A stretch of 64,000 nt of DNA from Mycolicibacterium sp. lyk4-40-TYG-92 (lineage in GTDB: Bacteria > Actinomycetota > Actinomycetes > Mycobacteriales > Mycobacteriaceae). Below, in pieces: positions 45,221-52,991 of this stretch (positions are counted from its first letter, which is position 1; every line of letters begins with the position of its first letter). The stretch is taken from the NCBI RefSeq assembly GCF_030209435.1, contig NZ_JARVRX010000003.1:186001-250000 (forward strand), given 5' to 3'. The position numbers and the translations under genes were made by a program. The notes beneath the pieces were generated by a model. The model was not told the origin of the DNA. It saw nothing but the letters and a program-made list of their open reading frames with translations, and made no database searches.

Positions 45221-45916
45221 GTGAACGTCTCGGCGAAACCGCTACCCGGCCTCCAGCGGGCCCGTCGGCGTGAACAGCTGTCCGACGAGGTGGCGGCCCA
45301 TCTCCGGGCGGCGATCATGTCGGGCACCCTGCGGCCGGGCACGTTCGTCCGGCTCGACGAGACCGCGGCCGCACTCGGCGTGAGCATCACGCCCGTCCGC
45401 GAGGCACTGCGCACCCTGCGCGGTGAGGGCATGGTCGAGCTCGAACCCAACCGCGGCCACGTGGTGTCCGCCTTCACCCGCGACGACATCGCCGACATCT
45501 TCTGGCTGCAGGCCACCATCGCCACCGAGATCGCCGCGAATGCGGCCCGGCGGATCACCGAACCCGTCATCGCCGAACTCGACCGGCTGACCGACGAACT
45601 CGCCGACGCCGTCGCGGCGGGCGACGTAGACGCGATCGCGCTGGCCGAGTTCCTGTTCCACAAGGAGTTCAACCGCGCCGCGGGCCGGACGAAGCTGGCC
45701 TGGTTCCTGCTGCACGCGACCCGGTATCTGCCGGTCCGCATCTACGCCACCGATCCGCAGTGGGGCGCCGCGACCGTGGCGAATCACCGCGAATTGGTTG
45801 CCGCCCTGCGGGACAAGGACATCGATGAGGTCGTCCGGCAGACCCGACGCCAGTTCGACGACGCCGCCGAGCGCTTGACCGGAAGGCTCGACGAACTCGG
45901 GTTGTGGCCTGCTTAG
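45221..45916 (+). CDS. mce1R: Mce1R, GntR-family (FCD) repressor of the mce1 operon
   Basis: 231 residues from GTG 45221. N-terminal winged helix (LSDEVAAHLRAAIMSGTLRPGTFVRLDETAAALGVSITPVREALRTLRGEGMVEL, residues 20-75) and a C-terminal FCD ligand domain (about 90-215) with the helical metal/fatty-acid pocket including FHKEFNRAAG and HATRYLPV and NHRELVAAL. Divergent from fadD5 exactly as Rv0165c is from fadD5, so assigned as Mce1R, which represses mce1 and responds to fatty-acid status. Its stop overlaps the TB18.5-like gene tail to tail. Confidence 0.88.
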   Translation: MNVSAKPLPGLQRARRREQLSDEVAAHLRAAIMSGTLRPGTFVRLDETAAALGVSITPVREALRTLRGEGMVELEPNRGHVVSAFTRDDIADIFWLQATIATEIAANAARRITEPVIAELDRLTDELADAVAAGDVDAIALAEFLFHKEFNRAAGRTKLAWFLLHATRYLPVRIYATDPQWGAATVANHRELVAALRDKDIDEVVRQTRRQFDDAAERLTGRLDELGLWPA

Positions 45917-46356
45917 TTGGCGGCGAGCTGCTCGGCGCGTGTCTTGAGGTTGCCGGCGAGATGGTCCAGCGCGTCGTTGACGACCTTCTTGATCATCATC
46001 GACGGGATACCGGGCATGTCGACCTCGACGTCCATGTCGACGGTCAGCAGGGCACTGGTCCCGAGGTCGACGACGGAGAACAGCTGCTCCTGCTTGGAGA
46101 ACAGGTTGCCCTGCTGCATGACGGTCTGGATCTGGCCGTCACCGGGGTAGTAGACGGCCTGGATGTACGAGCCGTCCATGCCCTGAATCTTGGTGTCCAG
46201 GCGGAGCTGGCTGGGCCGGCCGTCGTCGTAGCGGTGCAGAATCCAGCAGCCGGTGACTTCTTCGTTCCACTGCGGGTAGGCCTCGAAGTCGGCGACGATC
46301 CCCAGAATCTGCGCTGCAGGTGCGGCGACCTCGACGGTCTTGCTCACGATCGGCAT
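45913..46356 (-). CDS. SRPBCC (START-like) protein, TB18.5/Rv0164-like
   Basis: 147 residues from ATG 46354-46356 (MPIVSKTVEVAAPAAQILGIVADFEAYPQWNEEV), chosen over upstream codons by similarity to the TB18.5 N-terminus as I recall it. Single polyketide-cyclase/SRPBCC domain with a hydrophobic cavity; VQGxxGSYIQAVYYPGDGQIQTVMQQGNLFSKQEQLFSVV-type segments are near identical to TB18.5. Likely binds a lipid or hydrophobic ligand. Tail-to-tail overlap with mce1R. Confidence 0.82.
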   Translation of the reverse strand: MPIVSKTVEVAAPAAQILGIVADFEAYPQWNEEVTGCWILHRYDDGRPSQLRLDTKIQGMDGSYIQAVYYPGDGQIQTVMQQGNLFSKQEQLFSVVDLGTSALLTVDMDVEVDMPGIPSMMIKKVVNDALDHLAGNLKTRAEQLAAN

Positions 46357-46462
46357 GGGCCAGAGCATATCGAGGCCGCTGCGCCGTCGATCCCGCGCGT
46401 GTGTCCGTTGACCCTGAACTGACGGCGCAGGTCTCTCGACATTTCGCGCCCTCGATACAGGC

Positions 46463-46894
46463 TCAACGCACGACGGCGGTCTCCAGCAGCTCACGGATGG
46501 GCGCCGGGATCGGGACGGGACGACGGGTGTCGCGGTCGACGTACACGTGCACCCAGCTGCCGACGGCGGCCGGCGTGCTGTCGCCCTCGGCCCACAGCCC
46601 GGTGCGGTAGGTGACGCTGCTGTTGCCCAGCCGGGTCACCGCGAGTCCGACCACCAGCTGCGACGGGAACTTCAGTTCCGCGAAGTACCGGCAGCCCGAT
46701 TCGGCGACGACCCCGAGCCAGGGCGCGGCCACCGGGTCGACGTCGCGTGTGGTGTTGATCCACGCGTTGATCGCGGTGTCGAAAAGCTCGTAGTAGACCG
46801 CGTTGTTGAGGTGGCCGAACATGTCGTTGTCGGTCCATCGGGTCTGCACGGGCCAGTGCACCGGAAATTCCGCGGTGGTCAGTGCCTGCTCCAT
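46463..46894 (-). CDS. 4-hydroxybenzoyl-CoA thioesterase-like hotdog protein (Rv0163-like)
   Basis: 143 residues from ATG 46892-46894. Hotdog 4HBT domain: TRWTDNDMFGHLNNAVYYELFDTAINAW carries the family Asp/His-Asn-Asn catalytic motif at about 20-45. It would hydrolyse acyl-CoA thioesters in the cytosol. It is divergent from the adhE1-like gene with a 26-nt gap, so promoters overlap. Placement next to TB18.5 matches Rv0163/Rv0164. Confidence 0.82.
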   Translation of the reverse strand: MEQALTTAEFPVHWPVQTRWTDNDMFGHLNNAVYYELFDTAINAWINTTRDVDPVAAPWLGVVAESGCRYFAELKFPSQLVVGLAVTRLGNSSVTYRTGLWAEGDSTPAAVGSWVHVYVDRDTRRPVPIPAPIRELLETAVVR

Positions 46895-46920
46895 GCCGGT
46901 CAGTCTGTCAGGCTGGGGAC

Positions 46921-48009
46921 ATGTTGATTCGCGGTGCCGTACTCGAAGAGATCGGGCGAGCCCGCCCCTACGCCGAATCGAAGCCACTCACCATCAGCGA
47001 GCTGAACCTGGATGCCCCGGGCGACGGCGAGCTGCTGGTCCGCATCGAGGCGGCCGGCCTGTGCCATTCCGATCTGTCGGTGGTCGACGGCAACCGCGTC
47101 CGCCCGGTGCCGATGCTGCTCGGCCACGAAGCGGCCGGCATCGTCGAACAGGTCGGTGGCACTTCGGATTTGGCGGTCGGGCAACGCGTCGTCATGACGT
47201 TCCTGCCGCGCTGCGGCCAGTGCCGGTCCTGCGCGACGGACGGCCTGGCGCCGTGCATTCCCGGCAGCGCCGCCAACGGCGCGGGCACGCTACTCGGCGG
47301 GGATATCCGCCTATCTCGCAGTGGCGGGGCGGTTTTGCACCACCTCGGGGTGTCAGCGTTCGCGACGCACGCGGTGGTGGATCGCCGATCGGTGGTGCCG
47401 GTCGACGCGGATGTGCCGCCTGTCGTCGCCTCGCTGCTCGGCTGTGCGGTGCTCACCGGCGGCGGCGCGGTGCTCAACGCCGGTCAACCGAAACCCGGTC
47501 AGACGGTCGCCGTCGTCGGCATGGGCGGGGTCGGGATGGCCGCGATGCTCACCGCCCTGGCGCACGACGACGTCCGCGTCGTCGCCGTCGACCGGTTGCC
47601 GGACAAACTCGACCAGGCCCGCGCACTCGGCGCGCACGACGCCGTCACCGATCCCGGCGACATCAAGGCCGATGTGGTGATCGAGGCCGCCGGCCACCCT
47701 GCGGCCCTCGACACCGCGATCGGCATGACGGCCCCGGGCGGCAAGACCATAACGGTCGGGCTGCCGCACCCGGATGCGCGAATCTCGTTGTCACCCTTGG
47801 CTTTGGTCGCCGACGGCCGGTCGCTGATCGGCAGCTATCTCGGGTCGGCGGTGCCCGCACGGGACATCCCGCGCTTCGTCGAACTGTGGCGCGCGGGACG
47901 ACTCCCGGTCGAGAAGCTGGTGTCGGACACCATCACGCTGGACGACATCAACACCGGGATGGACGCCTTGGCCGACGGCCGCGCGGTGCGGCAGATCGTG
48001 CAGTTCTAG
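46921..48009 (+). CDS. adhE1: Zinc-type alcohol dehydrogenase (AdhE1/Rv0162c-like)
   Basis: 362 residues, start ATG 46921 (MLIRGAVLEEIGRARP); an earlier in-frame start would run into the divergent gene. Medium-chain dehydrogenase: Cys48 (AAGLCHSD), His69-Glu70 (LLGHEAAG), structural-zinc cysteines in RCGQCRSCATDGLAPC, nucleotide-binding VGMGGVGMAAM followed by VVAVDRLP. Predicted to oxidise primary alcohols or S-hydroxymethyl adducts. Its place beside Rv0163/Rv0164-like genes matches adhE1 (Rv0162c). Confidence 0.82.
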   Translation: MLIRGAVLEEIGRARPYAESKPLTISELNLDAPGDGELLVRIEAAGLCHSDLSVVDGNRVRPVPMLLGHEAAGIVEQVGGTSDLAVGQRVVMTFLPRCGQCRSCATDGLAPCIPGSAANGAGTLLGGDIRLSRSGGAVLHHLGVSAFATHAVVDRRSVVPVDADVPPVVASLLGCAVLTGGGAVLNAGQPKPGQTVAVVGMGGVGMAAMLTALAHDDVRVVAVDRLPDKLDQARALGAHDAVTDPGDIKADVVIEAAGHPAALDTAIGMTAPGGKTITVGLPHPDARISLSPLALVADGRSLIGSYLGSAVPARDIPRFVELWRAGRLPVEKLVSDTITLDDINTGMDALADGRAVRQIVQF

Positions 48010-49199
48010 ACCCGCGTGTCCGCCCAGGCCGCCCTGGCCGCGTCGAGAACCCGTTGCCGCAAGGCATCGGACTGGTCGTCGGCGGACACCGCGTCTCCGG
48101 GCCCGGTGTCTGCCGCCGACTGAATGAACCATCCCCGGGAAACCCGCGCGAGTTCATGACTCAGGGCGATCATGTCGGCTATCCGCTCCTGATACCGACT
48201 GAAGGCGTGCAGGTGATCGTCGGGCGTGGCGTTCAGCTCGTCGGCGAGCGCCGCGGCTCCGATGATCGCCAAGGTCGCACCCATGCCGGACAACAACGAC
48301 GGACTGTAGGCCGCATCGCCGACGAGCGCGACGCGGCCGCGATACGGCTGCGCCACGACAACCTGGGCCACGGAATCGAAATAGAAATCGTCGGCGAGGT
48401 CCATGCGATCGAGCAGTTCCGTCGTCCGCCATCCCATGCCGGTGAAAACTTCCTTGACCCAAACCTGTTGAGCCGCAGCGTCAGAGCGATCGTAGCCAAC
48501 CGGCGGCGAGTCGAAGAACAGGCCGACGACGATCTCGCGGTTGCCGTGCACGCTGTAACAGCCGAGGGTGCGCCCAGGCCTGTTGAGCAATAACCCGGCG
48601 TGCTCGAGATTCAGCATGTTGTCGGCGGTGAAGTGCGCTTGGTAGCAACCCAGATGGTGAACGAATTCCGATTCGGGTCCGAAAGCCAGGGCTCGCGTAT
48701 GCGAGTGCAGTCCGTCGGCACCGATGACGAGGCCGAAATCCTGGCGCCGGCCACCGCGGAACGTGACGACGACGTGGCTACCGGCGTCGTCGAGTGAAGC
48801 CACGGAATCATTGAAGCGGTACGTGATTCCGTCCTGCGCCGCGGCGAACAGCACTGCGCTGAGTTCGGTCCGCAGGAGTTCGACGTCGCCGGCGATCACC
48901 TCGGGCGCCATGGTGACGACGCGGTTGCCCGCCGGGTCGATGCGGTAGAACTCGGCCAACCCGGTCGCACGCTCGCAGAGTTCGTCGTAGACCCCCATCT
49001 CGGCGACGACGTCGACCGCCGGCCCGCGCAGGTCCACGGCGTTCCCGCCCCGGCGCAATGTCGGGGCCCGCTCGACAACGGTCGGCCGGAACCCACCTCG
49101 CGCGAGCCGGTGCGCCAAGACGAGGCCGGCGATTCCGGCGCCGCAGATCAGTACCTCGCGGTCGGCACCACTGGCCGAATGATGGTCAGCCGAAGACAT
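48006..49199 (-). CDS. Class A FAD-dependent monooxygenase, TetX-like
   Basis: 397 residues. FAD-binding GAGIAGLVLAHRLARGG at 21-37, DG-type motif VIGADGLHSHTR near 155 and GD motif VALVGDAAYSPSLLSGMGATLA near 285 define an aromatic-hydroxylase-type flavoprotein using NADPH and O2. The GGNAVDLRG segment recalls TetX, where the equivalent GGTLDL lines the FAD. It is divergent from a Tet-class repressor across a perfect operator, the same logic as tetX-type tetracycline inactivation modules. Substrate is not proven and could be another aromatic. Tail-to-tail 4-nt overlap with adhE1. Confidence 0.75.
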   Translation of the reverse strand: MSSADHHSASGADREVLICGAGIAGLVLAHRLARGGFRPTVVERAPTLRRGGNAVDLRGPAVDVVAEMGVYDELCERATGLAEFYRIDPAGNRVVTMAPEVIAGDVELLRTELSAVLFAAAQDGITYRFNDSVASLDDAGSHVVVTFRGGRRQDFGLVIGADGLHSHTRALAFGPESEFVHHLGCYQAHFTADNMLNLEHAGLLLNRPGRTLGCYSVHGNREIVVGLFFDSPPVGYDRSDAAAQQVWVKEVFTGMGWRTTELLDRMDLADDFYFDSVAQVVVAQPYRGRVALVGDAAYSPSLLSGMGATLAIIGAAALADELNATPDDHLHAFSRYQERIADMIALSHELARVSRGWFIQSAADTGPGDAVSADDQSDALRQRVLDAARAAWADTRV

Positions 49200-49263
49200 T
49201 TCAGGGTCCTTCCGGACGAGGCCGAGCCCACCGCTCGGTCCGACCCAGTCCAGGCTAGGTCGC

Positions 49264-49284
49264 TACTTGACCATTGGTCAAGTA
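49264..49284. promoter_or_regulatory. TetR-type operator between the monooxygenase and repressor genes
   Basis: A perfect inverted repeat: TACTTGACCA and TGGTCAAGTA separated by a single T. It is 64 nt from the monooxygenase start and 38 nt from the repressor start, so one site can control both. Confidence 0.85.
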
Positions 49285-49322
49285 TCGACTTGTTATCGTG
49301 CTCGGGACCGGAAAGGGAGGCG

Positions 49323-49940
49323 ATGGCGCGTCTTGACCGAGCAGCCGTCCTTGCAGGGGCCTGGGCGTTCATCGAGGAGCACGGCATCGACGCATTGACG
49401 ATGCGCAAGCTCGCCACGTCACTGGGGGTCAACCACGGAACCCTGTACTGGCACGTGGACAACAAGCACGCACTGACCGATGCCCTTGCCGACGACCTGC
49501 TCCACGGGGTCGCCGACGAGACCGGCTCGGGCGCGCAGGGCGGCGACCGGTTGATCGAGCTGGCGCACCGGCTGCGATCGGCACTGCTGTCACACCGAGA
49601 TGGCGCTCGTGTCCTGGCCGGCACATTCGTCCGCCAGCCCAACACATTGGCTTTCGGCGAAGCGGCGATCGGCGCCGCCCTGGCCGCCGGCGTGCCCGAG
49701 GCCGAAGCCGTCCTGGTCGCGTTCTCCGTGCAGTACTACGTCATGGGCTTCGTCATCGAAGAGCAGGCCGCCTACGAACTCTCCCGGGACGAGTCGCGCG
49801 ACAACAGTCGGGAACCAATCGACGCCAGTGCGTATCCGCACGTGGCCGCCGGATTGGCACGCTTGCGAAAAACCCCGCGCGACAGTCAGTTTGCCTACGG
49901 CCTGACGCGACTTGTCGCGAACACCGGCCTACCCGGCTAG
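49323..49940 (+). CDS. TetR repressor of the tetracycline-repressor class (TetR_C domain)
   Basis: 205 residues from ATG 49323 preceded by GGAAAGGGAGGCG. The DNA-binding region LDRAAVLAGAWAFIEEHGIDALTMRKLATSLGVNHGTLYWHVDNKHALTDALADDLL is strikingly like the classical tetracycline repressor, including the TLYWHVxNK recognition helix. The C-terminal half (65-205) is compatible with the TetR_C ligand domain. Divergent from a TetX-like monooxygenase with a perfect operator between. It should bind a tetracycline-like or other aromatic inducer. Confidence 0.82.
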   Translation: MARLDRAAVLAGAWAFIEEHGIDALTMRKLATSLGVNHGTLYWHVDNKHALTDALADDLLHGVADETGSGAQGGDRLIELAHRLRSALLSHRDGARVLAGTFVRQPNTLAFGEAAIGAALAAGVPEAEAVLVAFSVQYYVMGFVIEEQAAYELSRDESRDNSREPIDASAYPHVAAGLARLRKTPRDSQFAYGLTRLVANTGLPG

Positions 49941-51733
49941 AACCAGCTGTCCCGCATCTCCAGCGTCGTGCGGTCCAGCGACGCCAGCAGGTCCAATTGC
50001 GGTGCGGTCTTGGGCAATTCGAACCGGAAGAAGTACCGGGTCGCCTGCCGCTTGCCGTCATAGAAGTCGCCGTCTTTACCGGCGGCGGCCACGAACTGCT
50101 CCAGCCACAGCCACGCCACCACGATGTGCCCGAACGCCTCCAGGTAGACGTGACTGTTGGCCATCACCGCGGGGATATCGCCGGAGCCGAACATGCCGCC
50201 GGTCACCACGACCAGCCGCTGCCACGACGCATCGAGCGCACCCGCCAGCTCGGCGCCCTCACCGCCTACCTCGTTGGCCGCCCGCACCGTCTCCGCGATG
50301 ACCTGCCCCAGCGCCGCGAGGCTCGCCCCACCGCGCTGAGTCACCTTGCGGCCCAACAGGTCCAGGCTCTGGATCCCGTTGGTGCCCTCGTGGATCGGGT
50401 TCAGCCGGTTGTCCCGGTAGTGCTGCTCCACGTCGTATTCGCGGGTGTAGCCGTACCCGCCGTGCACCTGGATCGCCAGGTTGTTGGCCTCCAGGCACCA
50501 CTGCGACGGCCAGCTCTTGGCGACCGGGGTCAGGATGTCGATCAACAGCCCCGCGGCGTCGGACTCGGCATCCGATTCCGCGCTGTGCTGCACGTCGACC
50601 AGCCGGGCGCAGTACAGGGCGAGCGCCAGCCCGCCTTCGACATAGGCCTTCTGCGCCAACAGCATTCGCCGGACGTCGGGATGCTCGACGATGGGCACCT
50701 GGGGTGTCGTCGGGTCCTTGACGTCCAGCGGGCGGCCCTGCGGCCGCTCCCGGGCGTACTGCACGGATTTGAGGTAGCCGGTGTAGCCGAGCGCGACTGC
50801 ACCCATGCCGACGGCCAGGCGTGCCTCGTTCATCATCTGGAACATGTAGACGATGCCGCGGTGCGGCTCGCCCACCAGATAACCGATCGCGCCGTTCTCG
50901 CCGCCCGGATTGAACTGCGTATCACCGAAATTCAGAACGGTGTTGGTGACGCCGCGCTGCCCCATCTTGTGGTTCAGGCCGGCGATGGCGACGTCGTTGC
51001 GCTCGCCGATCGATCCATCGGCGTTCACCAGGTACTTTGGCACGATGAACAGCGAGATGCCCTTGGTGCCGGGAGGTCCGCCGGGGAGCTTGGCCAGCAC
51101 CAGGTTGACGATGTTGTCGGTGATCTCGTGCTCGGCGCCCGAAATCCACATCTTGGATCCGAACAGCCGGTAGGTGCCGTCCGCGCGCGGTTCGGCGCGG
51201 GTGGCCACGTCGGCCAGCGACGACCCGGCCTGCGTCTCCGAGAGCGCCATGGTGCCCGAAAAGCGGCCTGCCAGCATGGGTTTGACGTAGGTCTCGATCT
51301 GCTCGGGCGTCCCGAACCTGGTCAGCAGATTGGCGTTGGCGATGGTCAACATCAGGTAGCCCGACGTCGACACGTTGGCCGCGGCGATCCAGGCGAACGC
51401 CGCCTGCGCGACGACGGCGGGCAGCTGCGCCCCACCGACCGACTCATCCATCGACATGCCGATCAGATCGGCGCCGACGAACGCGTCCCAGGCCTCTTTC
51501 ACCTCGGGGACCATCGTGACGGTCTGCCCGTCGAAGGTCGGCTCGTTGGCGTCGCTCTTCTTGTTGTGCGGCGCGAAGTAGCGTTCGGCCAGCTGTTCAC
51601 TGAGGTCCAGGACCCCGTCGAAGGTCTCGCGCGAGTGATCGGCGAATCGCTTGCGGCCGGTGAGTTCGTCGACCTTGAGCCACTCGTACAGCAGGAAGTC
51701 GAGGTCCCGGCGGGACAGCAGCAGAGATTTCAT
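49937..51733 (-). CDS. Acyl-CoA dehydrogenase, large DmdC/FadE5-type
   Basis: 598 residues from ATG 51731-51733 with AAAGG ahead of it (an ATG 12 nt upstream is possible). Much longer than classical acyl-CoA dehydrogenases: N-terminal extra helices, acyl-CoA dehydrogenase core (MALSETQAGSSLADVATRA for the flavin loop, KMWISGAEHE), the catalytic Glu in IHEGTNGIQSLDLLGRK, and an extra C-terminal domain (Acyl-CoA_dh_C). Family members include FadE5 (broad chain length) and DmdC. It carries out the first beta-oxidation step on an unidentified acyl-CoA. A TetR gene lies 48 nt upstream on the same strand and may be co-transcribed. Confidence 0.85.
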   Translation of the reverse strand: MKSLLLSRRDLDFLLYEWLKVDELTGRKRFADHSRETFDGVLDLSEQLAERYFAPHNKKSDANEPTFDGQTVTMVPEVKEAWDAFVGADLIGMSMDESVGGAQLPAVVAQAAFAWIAAANVSTSGYLMLTIANANLLTRFGTPEQIETYVKPMLAGRFSGTMALSETQAGSSLADVATRAEPRADGTYRLFGSKMWISGAEHEITDNIVNLVLAKLPGGPPGTKGISLFIVPKYLVNADGSIGERNDVAIAGLNHKMGQRGVTNTVLNFGDTQFNPGGENGAIGYLVGEPHRGIVYMFQMMNEARLAVGMGAVALGYTGYLKSVQYARERPQGRPLDVKDPTTPQVPIVEHPDVRRMLLAQKAYVEGGLALALYCARLVDVQHSAESDAESDAAGLLIDILTPVAKSWPSQWCLEANNLAIQVHGGYGYTREYDVEQHYRDNRLNPIHEGTNGIQSLDLLGRKVTQRGGASLAALGQVIAETVRAANEVGGEGAELAGALDASWQRLVVVTGGMFGSGDIPAVMANSHVYLEAFGHIVVAWLWLEQFVAAAGKDGDFYDGKRQATRYFFRFELPKTAPQLDLLASLDRTTLEMRDSWF

Positions 51734-51781
51734 CGGACCTTTCATCAGTGCCGTAGCCGCCTTCCGCCGTGTCGTTCTGTA

Positions 51782-52474
51782 TCAGGCGCCGCCGCCGAGG
51801 GGGTCCTCGGTGCGAATCGTTTCGTCGCGGATCAGGCCCCGCAGCAGTGCCGTGCTGAATTCCACCGCGATCTCGGAGGCCGTGCGCCGGCCGTGCGGCC
51901 GCAGCCACCGGTAGGCACCCAGCGTCATCCCGATGTAGCCCAGCGCCAGGACATGCGAGTCGCAGTCGTTGAACTCGCCGCTGGCGATGCCGCGGTCGAT
52001 GACGTCGCGGACGTGCTCATAGACGGTCGTCTCCGCCTTGCGGATATAGGCGACCTGCTCCTCGGTGAACCATTCGGTGATGTACGGCCCCTCCTGGAAG
52101 TACACCGCCGCGGATTCCAGGTCGGTGGCAATGCCCGTCAGCAGCCGCCGGGTGAAGTTGAAGATGGTCTCGCGCGCCGAGGCGGTCGGGTCGTCGTGGA
52201 GGGCGTCGACGGTGAAGTCGGCGGTCGACTTGTAGATGTCCCAGAGGATCAGCGACTTGCTCGCGTAGTAGTGGTAAACGGTCGCCTTGTTGAGCCCGAC
52301 GGCGTCGGCGACGTCGTCCATGCGGGTCCCGTGGTAGCCGCGGGCCGCGAACAACTTGGCGGCGACCGCCAGCAACTCCTCGCGCCGCGACGTGCCGTTC
52401 GACCCGTTCGACGCAGCCGACGCCCCCGCGGGCGACCCCGTGGCAGAACCTTTGGTCGACGACTCTGTGGACAT
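51782..52474 (-). CDS. TetR-family regulator (KstR2/fatty-acid type)
   Basis: 230 residues. A 25-residue Ser/Gly/Ala-rich N-terminal extension precedes the helix-turn-helix (RREELLAVAAKLFAARGYHGTRMDDVADAVGLNKATVYHYYASKSLILWDIY). The ligand-binding domain (about 85-220) has FQEGPYITEWFTEEQVAYIRKAETTVYEHVRDVI, the pattern of TetR proteins that sense acyl-CoAs. Upstream of and probably co-transcribed with the acyl-CoA dehydrogenase, which may be its target. A TetR gene also lies near pntAB in M. tuberculosis (Rv0158); orthology is uncertain. Confidence 0.78.
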   Translation of the reverse strand: MSTESSTKGSATGSPAGASAASNGSNGTSRREELLAVAAKLFAARGYHGTRMDDVADAVGLNKATVYHYYASKSLILWDIYKSTADFTVDALHDDPTASARETIFNFTRRLLTGIATDLESAAVYFQEGPYITEWFTEEQVAYIRKAETTVYEHVRDVIDRGIASGEFNDCDSHVLALGYIGMTLGAYRWLRPHGRRTASEIAVEFSTALLRGLIRDETIRTEDPLGGGA

Positions 52475-52520
52475 GTCAGCTCACTCTATGCAGTCGGGCG
52501 CACGGCCCGGGACCCAATCA

Positions 52521-52534
52521 ACTGGTTGGCCAGT
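52521..52534. promoter_or_regulatory. Possible TetR operator
   Basis: ACTGGTTGGCCAGT contains a 5-bp inverted repeat (ACTGG/CCAGT, 4-nt centre) 47 nt upstream of the tetR start at 52474. Weak on its own. Confidence 0.35.
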
Positions 52535-52592
52535 CTATGCCGTGACATTTCTCCGGCCGATCCGCCACTCGTAACAGGGGTCCAACAGCTAA

Positions 52593-52602
52593 ACTCGCGA
52601 GT
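52593..52602. promoter_or_regulatory. Palindrome ahead of the 36-residue ORF
   Basis: ACTCGCGAGT is a perfect 10-bp palindrome, continuing as AACTCGCGAGTAAC, 26 nt before the small ORF start. It shares ACTC(C/G)CGAGTA with the site at 43299 in the mce1 locus. Confidence 0.45.
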
Positions 52603-52628
52603 AACAAGCTTGTCGGTTGGAGGTACTG

Positions 52629-52739
52629 ATGGATCCGAGTCCGGATTACGACGCGAGCGACGAGGTCGAGTACTTCTTCAACTGGGTCCCGTGGGGCCTG
52701 CGCGGCGTGTACCCGCCCCCGGCGTACCCCCCGGTGTAA
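52629..52739 (+). CDS. Small Tyr/Pro-rich protein (36 residues)
   Basis: A short ORF, ATG 52629 to TAA 52739, with an ideal Shine-Dalgarno GGAGG at 52619-52623, 5 nt before the ATG. The product begins MDPSPDYDASDEVEYFFNWV and ends in a proline- and tyrosine-rich tail YPPPAYPPV. It is acidic at the N-terminus with an aromatic middle (EYFFNWVPWGL) that might interact with membrane or protein. Nothing else occupies this strand. Reading the other strand gives a Gly/Tyr-rich frame without support. Function unknown; the nearest downstream gene on the strand is pntA, 252 nt away. Confidence 0.6.
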   Translation: MDPSPDYDASDEVEYFFNWVPWGLRGVYPPPAYPPV

Positions 52740-52877
52740 CCACCCGAAAATTGCACCTCACCGACCGGTGTGTTGGCGCGCAGCGTCCCACCGGTCGGAA
52801 TCTGTGTACCCAAATCCGTGCCGATGACGTAGACATATCCGGCACCGCCCCCGCAGCGGACTTTTGGTCGCATTATG

Positions 52878-52907
52878 AGCGACTGCTAATTTATAAGCGA
52901 TTGCTAA
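52878..52907 (+). promoter_or_regulatory. Direct repeats upstream of pntA
   Basis: AGCGACTGCTAA (52878-52889) and AGCGATTGCTAA (52896-52907) are 12-bp direct repeats differing at one base, 18 nt start to start, about 85 nt before the pntA ATG, in an AT-rich patch. They could bind a tandem regulator or activator. Otherwise 52740-52991 shows nothing definite. Confidence 0.45.
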
Positions 52908-52991
52908 CTGGTATAGGGGGGCAAGAGCACCGTCCCGACGTGGATGGGGGAGACTCTTGCAAGCAAACCAACACAGATCGGATCGGATTCG

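Noticed and set aside
52646..52873. 75-codon Gly/Tyr-rich minus-strand ORF
   Set aside because: It overlaps the small plus-strand ORF that has the better ribosome-binding site; no start context or family support.
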